A stretch of DNA of 6,956 nt. It comes from Pseudomonadota bacterium. Its GTDB lineage: Bacteria > Pseudomonadota > Gammaproteobacteria > Acidithiobacillales > Acidithiobacillaceae. The notes beneath the pieces were generated by a model, which saw only the letters and a list, made by a program, of their open reading frames with translations, was not told the DNA's origin and did not search any database. A program made the translations under genes and the position numbers. Below are positions 5,770 to 6,956 of the stretch, one piece after another (position 1 is the stretch's first letter; each line of letters begins with the position of its first letter). The DNA lies in NCBI GenBank assembly GCA_021827445.1, contig JAKAVW010000159.1:1-6956 (forward strand), in the 5' to 3' direction.

Positions 5770-5797
5770 TTATAAGGCACGTCGATCCAGAAATCAA
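5769..5797 (-). promoter_or_regulatory. Sigma70-like promoter for the adhesin
   Basis: On the minus strand TTGATT (-35, 5792-5797), a 17-bp spacer and TATAAA (-10, 5769-5774) form a good promoter pointing at the adhesin gene. Predicted start is near 5762, giving a leader of about 265 nt. A poorer pair closer in (TTGAAA 5539-5544, TATAAA 5518-5523, spacer 15) would start inside the ribosome site and is less likely. Confidence 0.55.
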
Positions 5798-5906
5798 GAA
5801 AATAAAGCAGGAATTTGCAGAGTTCAGTTCTAGTTTTGAGTAAGTAAATTATGTAATTATTATATGCATAATAACTACTGTCACAGGGATTTAGTCAAAT
5901 TAAATA
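5798..5906. other. AT-rich non-coding stretch
   Basis: No credible gene. It is clearly more AT-rich than the flanking genes and includes an imperfect AT palindrome centred on TATGCATA (5863-5870). It lies between the adhesin promoter and the terminator at 5907-5926, and could hold upstream activator sites, but nothing specific is recognisable. Confidence 0.4.
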
Positions 5907-5926
5907 CCCCGCAGCAAGCTGCGAGG
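5894..5926 (-). terminator. Rho-independent terminator for a minus-strand transcript entering from the right
   Basis: On the minus strand CCTCGCAGC (5918-5926) pairs with GCTGCGGGG (5907-5915) in nine pairs including one G-U, followed by TATTTAATTTGA. On the plus strand the G-U becomes an A-C mismatch and no T-run follows, so the element works better in the minus direction. It would end transcription from the remnant at 6051-6221 before the adhesin promoter. Confidence 0.55.
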
Positions 5927-6050
5927 AGGATGGCAAAGGCAAGGGTAGCGTTGGCGACAACGATGCCGATCGGTCAACGATTGTACCCAGTGTTGCCCGT
6001 ACTGTATGGCGTGCCCTTCTCAGAATATCCATCGCGGAATTCGAGGGTGG

Positions 6051-6221
6051 TTATGTCGTGCGTAAAGGGTCGTGATATATTTGCACCTGCGAGCGTGTGG
6101 TGCCTGTGATCCCCATAGTCCTTAAGGTATCGGGGAAACTGCCATCAGCGCACCGCTCAATCACGACGCCATCCGACTGACTTTCCGGGGTAACCTCCTC
6201 AGCCAGTAACGGGTTGAGCCG
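6051..6221 (-). pseudogene. Possible 3' remnant of a minus-strand gene cut by the ISAzo13 element
   Basis: A 56-codon open stretch between an in-frame TGA (6222-6224) and its TAA (6051-6053). It contains IERCADGSFPDTLRTMGITG and ends QVQIYHDPLRTT. The composition looks protein-like, there is no good start codon with a ribosome site, and I do not recognise the family. A gene on this strand would extend rightward, exactly where the ISAzo13 element begins, and a minus-strand terminator lies 125 bp beyond its stop. Both fit the tail of an interrupted gene. Other frames and the plus strand (5901-6059) are also partly open here, so it may be chance. Confidence 0.3.
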
Positions 6222-6299
6222 TCACCCTGCGTGAAGTTTAAGTAAGGAGCCATTAGTAAATAACTTGCACTTTTCATGCGGCAGGCATAGCCTTGCGGC

Positions 6300-6956
6300 A
6301 TGGAAGCAGACGTACTGATAGCCGCTCGACACCAAGCGCTCGAAGGGATACTGGATGAGCGGCAGAGACGACTGCATGCAGCTATAGAGGCGAAGGTGCT
6401 GGGTCATGGTGGCGTCAAGCGAGTGAGTGAGGCGACTGGAGTAGCGCGGGGCTCCATCCTGGCGGGTCTCAAGGAACTCAAGGATCCGGAGAATATACTC
6501 CCCAAAGGCCGGGTTCGTCGACCCGGTGGTGGGCGCAAAAAACTGGTAGATCGTGATCCAGACTTACTGGCCGCGTTGGAGCGATTGGTGGATCCTGCGG
6601 CACGGGGCGACCCCCAGTCACCCCTGCGTTGGACGTGCAAGAGTCTCAAACAATTGGCCCGTGAGCTGGGCGAACAAGGGCACCGTATTAGTCATGTTTC
6701 CGTGGGTATTCTGCTCAAGGAGTTGGGATACAGCTTACAAGACAATCGAAAGACTTTGGAAGGCACGGATCATCCGGATCGGGATGCTCAATTCCAGTAT
6801 ATTCAGGAGAAGACGCAGCAGGCTCTGGATGCTGGACAGCCCGTGATTTCAGTGGATACCAAGAAAAAGGAGTTGGTCGGCAACTACAAAAATGCGGGTC
6901 AGGAGTGGCGGACGCAGGGAGAACCGGAGGCGGTTCAGGTGCACGACTTCGTGGAT
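6300..6956 (+). CDS. ISAzo13-family transposase, N-terminal 219 codons (runs off the right edge)
   Basis: An uninterrupted frame from ATG 6300-6302 to the window end. An in-frame TAG at 6288-6290 makes this the first possible ATG, though no strong ribosome site precedes it. Residues 36-60 (HGGVKRVSEATGVARGSILAG) form a helix-turn-helix DNA-binding region, followed by the basic RRPGGGRK (73-80). Residues about 88-145 (DLLAALERLVDPAARGDPQS, then LRWTCKSLKQLARELGEQGH and VSVGILLKELGYSLQ) are characteristic of the family. The DDE nuclease domain opens at VISVDTKKKELVGNYKNAG (182-200), with D186 as the probable first catalytic Asp. Members are usually about 400 residues, so roughly half is visible. 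The ISAzo13/Rhodopirellula-type DDE domain cuts and joins DNA for transposition of its own element. I could not fix the element's left terminal repeat; it must lie before 6300, probably after 6221. Confidence 0.85.
   Translation, partial: MEADVLIAARHQALEGILDERQRRLHAAIEAKVLGHGGVKRVSEATGVARGSILAGLKELKDPENILPKGRVRRPGGGRKKLVDRDPDLLAALERLVDPAARGDPQSPLRWTCKSLKQLARELGEQGHRISHVSVGILLKELGYSLQDNRKTLEGTDHPDRDAQFQYIQEKTQQALDAGQPVISVDTKKKELVGNYKNAGQEWRTQGEPEAVQVHDFVD

Noticed and set aside
5864..6109. 81-codon plus-strand open frame
   Set aside because: No ribosome site, no recognisable motif, and it runs across the terminator hairpin. The opposite-strand remnant reads as more protein-like.
6222..6299. 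Left terminal inverted repeat of the ISAzo13 element
   Set aside because: The boundary should be here, but with the right end outside the window no repeat can be paired, so no coordinates were assigned.

Overview
The window looks like an accessory, surface-glycan/adhesin locus of a Gram-negative proteobacterium. A signal-peptide-bearing, cysteine-free adhesin of the two-partner-secretion (TPS) type implies an outer membrane. Gene sequences are GC-leaning and separated by AT-rich regulatory DNA. My best guess is something like Acidithiobacillus, but that is only an impression from protein style and nothing in the window proves it.

Layout. The three main genes are on the minus strand, and the right end is mobile DNA on the plus strand. 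(1) 1-152: first 50 codons of a GalE-like UDP-sugar 4-epimerase, running off the left edge. (2) 153-455: non-coding, containing a 181-bp MITE-like element (228-408) with perfect 21-bp terminal inverted repeats and a 10-bp flanking duplication. It sits inside one arm of a 19-bp inverted repeat whose intact partner lies at 2674-2692. (3) 456-2570: a TPR-rich GT41 (OGT/SPINDLY-type) glycosyltransferase, so the 19-bp repeats bracket exactly this one gene. (4) 2571-2947: non-coding, with the right repeat arm, a 10-bp tandem duplication and two strong hairpins after the adhesin gene. (5) 2948-5497: an 849-residue TPS/FHA-like secreted adhesin rich in Asn, Ser, Thr and Gly, with 24 N-X-S/T sequons. 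(6) 5498-5800: a long leader of about 265 nt for the adhesin, with hairpins, a tandem 10-bp repeat and a good sigma70-like promoter. (7) 5800-6299: AT-rich DNA, a terminator, and a minus-strand coding remnant (6051-6221) that runs up to the mobile element. (8) 6300-6956: first 219 codons of an ISAzo13-family transposase, running off the right edge.

How it may work together. An adhesin beside a GT41 enzyme recalls the Haemophilus HMW1A/HMW1C pair, in which a cytoplasmic GT41 enzyme glycosylates the adhesin at N-X-S/T sites before secretion. A GalE-type epimerase interconverts UDP-hexoses that such an enzyme could use. This is inference from adjacency and domain content. No TpsB transporter is visible, and the inverted repeats around the glycosyltransferase raise the alternative that it arrived as a separate cassette.
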